A stretch of 14,694 nucleotides of DNA from CAVVVS01 sp963751355 (lineage in GTDB: Bacteria > Bacteroidota > Ignavibacteria > Ignavibacteriales > Ignavibacteriaceae): NCBI GenBank assembly GCA_963751355.1, contig CAVVVS010000031.1:1-14694 (forward strand), read 5' to 3'. Numbering within the stretch: position 1 is the first letter of the stretch; every line of letters begins with the position of its first letter. Of this stretch, positions 13,950 to 14,694 are shown in pieces. Below the pieces are notes generated by a model, which saw only the letters and a program-made list of their open reading frames with translations, made no database searches and was not told the origin of the DNA. The position numbers and the translations under genes are program-made.

Positions 13950-14662
13950 TATCCGATGTCTTTTTTAATTAACTTTCTAATTTCAGTAATTTTATTGAGT
14001 GCTTTTTTTCCATTTCTAACCAAACCTCTTCTATTATCCTGGTATAATTTAAAGAGTGTGATATTAGCCGGTTTTTCAAAGAATTCTTTCGAATTTGCCG
14101 GCTTACAGTAAACTGTCCATTTAAAGTCTGTAAATTCTTCTTTGATTAACGGAGTCCAATCTTTATTAAATGATAACTCGACGTCTTTCATGCTTTGATA
14201 AACACTGTATAAACTTTGGTCATAATACGATATTAATGCCATCTGAAGTTTCTTATCCGAAATATTTTCCAGACCTTTTGCTTTCAACATTTCATAAGCA
14301 CTGGATTGAGATCTAAAACGCTCAAAACATATAATCTTCCCCATCCAGTAGTTCAGGCTATCATTATTATAGTTTTTTAATTTAACCTGTTCTAATAAGC
14401 GATCGGTTAAATTTACAGCCAGTTTTGTATTAGACAGTTCAGAGGATAATGCAACAGAGTCTTGTTCCAGGTTTTGGTCAATAAGTGCAAGAATCTCATG
14501 TTCAAACTTTGTGTCTTTTCTGTTTTCATTCCAATTGTTAACCTGAAGAGCAATTAAAATTCCAATAACAACAAGTAGAATTTCGCCGATTGCGTATCGC
14601 AAATAAGCCATCGCTTTATTTTCGGCAGCAAGTTTTTGTCGTATGTTTCTAAAGATTCTCAT
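13949..14662 (-). CDS. DUF6090-like single-span membrane protein, array copy 1
   Basis: This is a 237-residue protein of unknown function. Residues 1-26 are basic and start MRIFRNIRQKLAAENK. One transmembrane helix (about 27-45, GEILLVVIGILIALQVNNW) follows. By the positive-inside rule the N-terminus is cytoplasmic and residues 46-237 are extracytoplasmic. The outer part is helical and charged. A landmark near 125-141 (MLKAKGLENISDKKL) aligns with the Asn-Ser-Gly landmark of its neighbours, and the C-terminal helix ends EIRKLIKKDIG. It has two outer-domain cysteines (C112, C186) that could pair. The ATG is fixed by alignment with the identical N-termini of the other copies and overlaps the upstream stop; its own TAA overlaps the next ATG. 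Assignment to DUF6090 rests on recognising the N-terminal signature, not on a search. Confidence 0.88.
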   Translation of the reverse strand: MRIFRNIRQKLAAENKAMAYLRYAIGEILLVVIGILIALQVNNWNENRKDTKFEHEILALIDQNLEQDSVALSSELSNTKLAVNLTDRLLEQVKLKNYNNDSLNYWMGKIICFERFRSQSSAYEMLKAKGLENISDKKLQMALISYYDQSLYSVYQSMKDVELSFNKDWTPLIKEEFTDFKWTVYCKPANSKEFFEKPANITLFKLYQDNRRGLVRNGKKALNKITEIRKLIKKDIG

Positions 14663-14694
14663 TATAGCTGATCTTTATTTTTTATTTGAAAAAT
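14662..14694 (-). CDS. C-terminal end of an upstream gene, probably a ninth DUF6090-like protein (partial)
   Basis: Only the last ten codons are inside the window, reading IFQIKNKDQL followed by TAA. The stop shares its last A with the ATG of the next gene (TAATG), the same junction seen at 13949, 9037, 8252 and 2013. The residues resemble the C-terminal helices of the array members, which end in patterns such as LIEKELH or LIDKELKK. I therefore infer that the array continues beyond the edge. Ten open codons can arise by chance, so the coupling geometry is the main support. Confidence 0.5.
   Translation of the reverse strand: MFQIKNKDQL

Larger units (their letters stand above)
8905..14662 (-). 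repeat. Tandem anchor module: about 130-140 bp repeated at the start of eight genes
   Basis: The first ~45 codons of each array gene form a direct repeat. Copies occur near 14531-14662, 13821-13949, 13021-13149, 12280-12409, 11535-11669, 10470-10606, 9665-9801 and 8905-9037. They encode the basic N-terminus and transmembrane helix. Similarity at DNA level drops sharply after the Asn-Asn-Trp-Asn segment, while the encoded outer domains still share sparse landmarks. The arrangement could support unequal crossing-over and gene conversion. Confidence 0.85.

Noticed and set aside
8252..14662. The tandem array as polymorphic toxin or immunity cassettes with exchanged C-terminal domains
   Set aside because: The outer domains share landmarks at the same positions (near 130 and near 211-225, plus the C-terminal helix) and similar lengths, so they look like one diverged fold. 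No toxin motif or linker such as a conserved cleavage site is visible.
14663..14694. Promoter just upstream of array copy 1
   Set aside because: The AT-rich 32 bp has no convincing Bacteroidota TTTG/TAnnTTTG pair, and is better read as the end of an upstream coding frame.

Overview
The window reads as one strand of a Bacteroidota genome. The evidence is AT-rich coding sequence, two-component-regulator (Reg_prop) propeller repeats, DUF6090-type membrane proteins, SnoaL/GAF-type sensor histidine kinases, and gene starts that mostly lack a strong Shine-Dalgarno. Every supportable gene lies on the minus strand, so the operon reads from high to low coordinates. There is almost no non-coding DNA. 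The largest gap between genes is 20 bp, and most junctions are 1-nt TAATG or 4-nt ATGA overlaps or short gaps. I see no RNA gene, CRISPR array, insertion sequence, terminator or convincing promoter; the transcription start must lie beyond the right edge.

Region 1 (8252-14694) is a head-to-tail array of eight complete paralogous DUF6090-like genes, plus what looks like the last ten codons of a ninth at the right edge. Each protein has a short basic N-terminus and one transmembrane helix with almost invariant sequence (about residues 1-46). A strongly diverged, mostly helical domain follows, predicted to be extracytoplasmic. It keeps a landmark near residue 130 (often Asn/Gln-Ser-Gly) and a C-terminal helix ending near Lys-Glu-Leu. 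One copy (10617-11669) carries an extra C-terminal beta-rich domain resembling the DUF3471-type barrel.

Region 2 (4107-8252) is a 1381-residue, apparently soluble sensor histidine kinase. It has an N-terminal SnoaL/NTF2-like domain, five tandem GAF-like sensor units joined by a repeated linker helix, and a complete HisKA plus HATPase core.

Region 3 (2013-4099) is a second histidine kinase with a signal peptide, TPR sensor domain and transmembrane helix. Its kinase core is a close duplicate of that in region 2. A 2-bp insertion relative to the intact copy breaks the frame between phosphoacceptor and ATPase domains.

Region 4 (1-2013) is an exported Reg_prop beta-propeller protein. It is interrupted by an in-frame amber codon and again by apparent indels near 94-117, and it runs off the left edge. 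All visible lesions fall in the last 2.7 kb; the upstream genes are intact.

Taken together, the window looks like a long, translationally coupled membrane-signalling operon: many small single-span proteins with diverged outer domains, followed by cytoplasmic and membrane-bound kinases and a propeller sensor. A functional link between the DUF6090 array and the kinases is my inference from gene order and coupling; no function is established for DUF6090 to my knowledge. No response regulator or DNA-binding protein is present in the window.
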